From Rivularia sp. T60_A2020_040 (GTDB taxonomy: Bacteria > Cyanobacteriota > Cyanobacteriia > Cyanobacteriales > Nostocaceae): 64,000 nt of DNA. Within the stretch, counting starts at the first letter, position 1. Each line of letters opens with the position of its first letter. Under the pieces are notes generated by a model that made no database searches, was not told the origin of the DNA, and saw only the letters and a list, made by a program, of their open reading frames with translations. Positions 63,904-64,000 of the stretch are shown one piece after another. The DNA is taken from contig JACYMD010000112.1 in NCBI GenBank assembly GCA_015272215.1, positions 1 through 64,000 on the forward strand. Direction: 5' to 3'. The position numbers and the translations under genes were made by a program.

Positions 63904-64000
63904 ATGATATTGGTAATTGGGCATGGGAAATTCAGGTGTATTATTCTTTATAATTTAATTGCACCTTGAAATTTGAAATCGCCGTAACGCACCATTTTTA
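63904..64000. other. End of window, repeats
   Basis: TTGGTAATTGGGCATGGG is a short STRR piece, and CGCCGTAACGCACC at the end is a fragment of a dispersed palindrome also near 43081-43115. No gene. Confidence 0.4.

Overview
The window comes from a cyanobacterium, most likely a filamentous, low-GC member of the Nostocales (Calothrix/Rivularia type). This rests on psbX, petE, ycf66, ycf51, a CYP110-like P450 and a probable ccmS; on many HIP1 octamers (GCGATCGC); and on heptameric short tandem repeats (STRRs) and palindromic repeats in almost every intergenic space. The genus is an inference, because there is no rRNA gene here.

Layout. 0.3-6.4 kb: chorismate lyase, tRNA-Leu(GAG), accC, yggT, a probable group II intron relic, psbX, ycf66 and two TolB-like lipoproteins. 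6.5-13.4 kb: mostly minus-strand accessory genes, namely a GNAT acetyltransferase, a Nudix protein, an AAA ATPase split by one in-frame stop, an Rnl5/DRB0094-type RNA ligase, small unknown proteins and an HNH nuclease. 14-23 kb: a histidine-kinase-like protein without its phospho-acceptor histidine, translationally coupled to an SRPBCC protein, then tRNA-Glu, a cation/proton antiporter with an RCK domain, a divergent cytochrome b6 paralog, a lipase-like hydrolase and a Pro-rich TonB-like protein. 23-28.7 kb: plastocyanin, a UPF0182 membrane protein, a small lipoprotein gene broken by a stop, and a glucose-dehydrogenase-type SDR. 28.8-33.3 kb: an inverted-repeat element and a group of envelope or secreted proteins (CAP domain, cyanovirin-N homolog, LysM protein, Ycf51, peptidoglycan-binding protein). 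33.8-37.7 kb: a GldA-like dehydrogenase, a class I aminotransferase, an ArsR regulator and rpsD. 38-47.6 kb: a large propeller-like protein, CYP110, a VapBC module between direct repeats, a chimeric solute-binding-protein pseudogene, and a STAND ATPase. 48-53.2 kb: an RTX protein, two tandem outer-membrane beta-barrels, a response regulator and a secreted protein carrying an in-frame repeat. 53.2-64 kb: an SDR, a three-gene operon (sigma-like factor, DUF1822, CHAT protease-TM-PstS-like fusion), ccmS, an ABC exporter, a prohibitin-like SPFH protein and DUF1824.

Best candidates for something undescribed. First, the sigma/DUF1822/CHAT operon at 54.7-58.6 kb, where a caspase-like peptidase is joined through one membrane helix to a phosphate-binding-type sensor. 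Second, the RNA ligase neighbourhood at 7.8-11.4 kb. Repeat families are unusually visible: a constant 63-65 bp palindrome ending in AGAAGTCGGG, an element with about 19 bp terminal inverted repeats present twice, a GGTGAGGTT-type inverted repeat present twice, and repeats that have been captured as coding sequence. Three genes are broken (two single TAA codons and one out-of-frame fusion); each could be real decay or an assembly error.

All calls come from reading the sequence and recalled family features. No database search was run.
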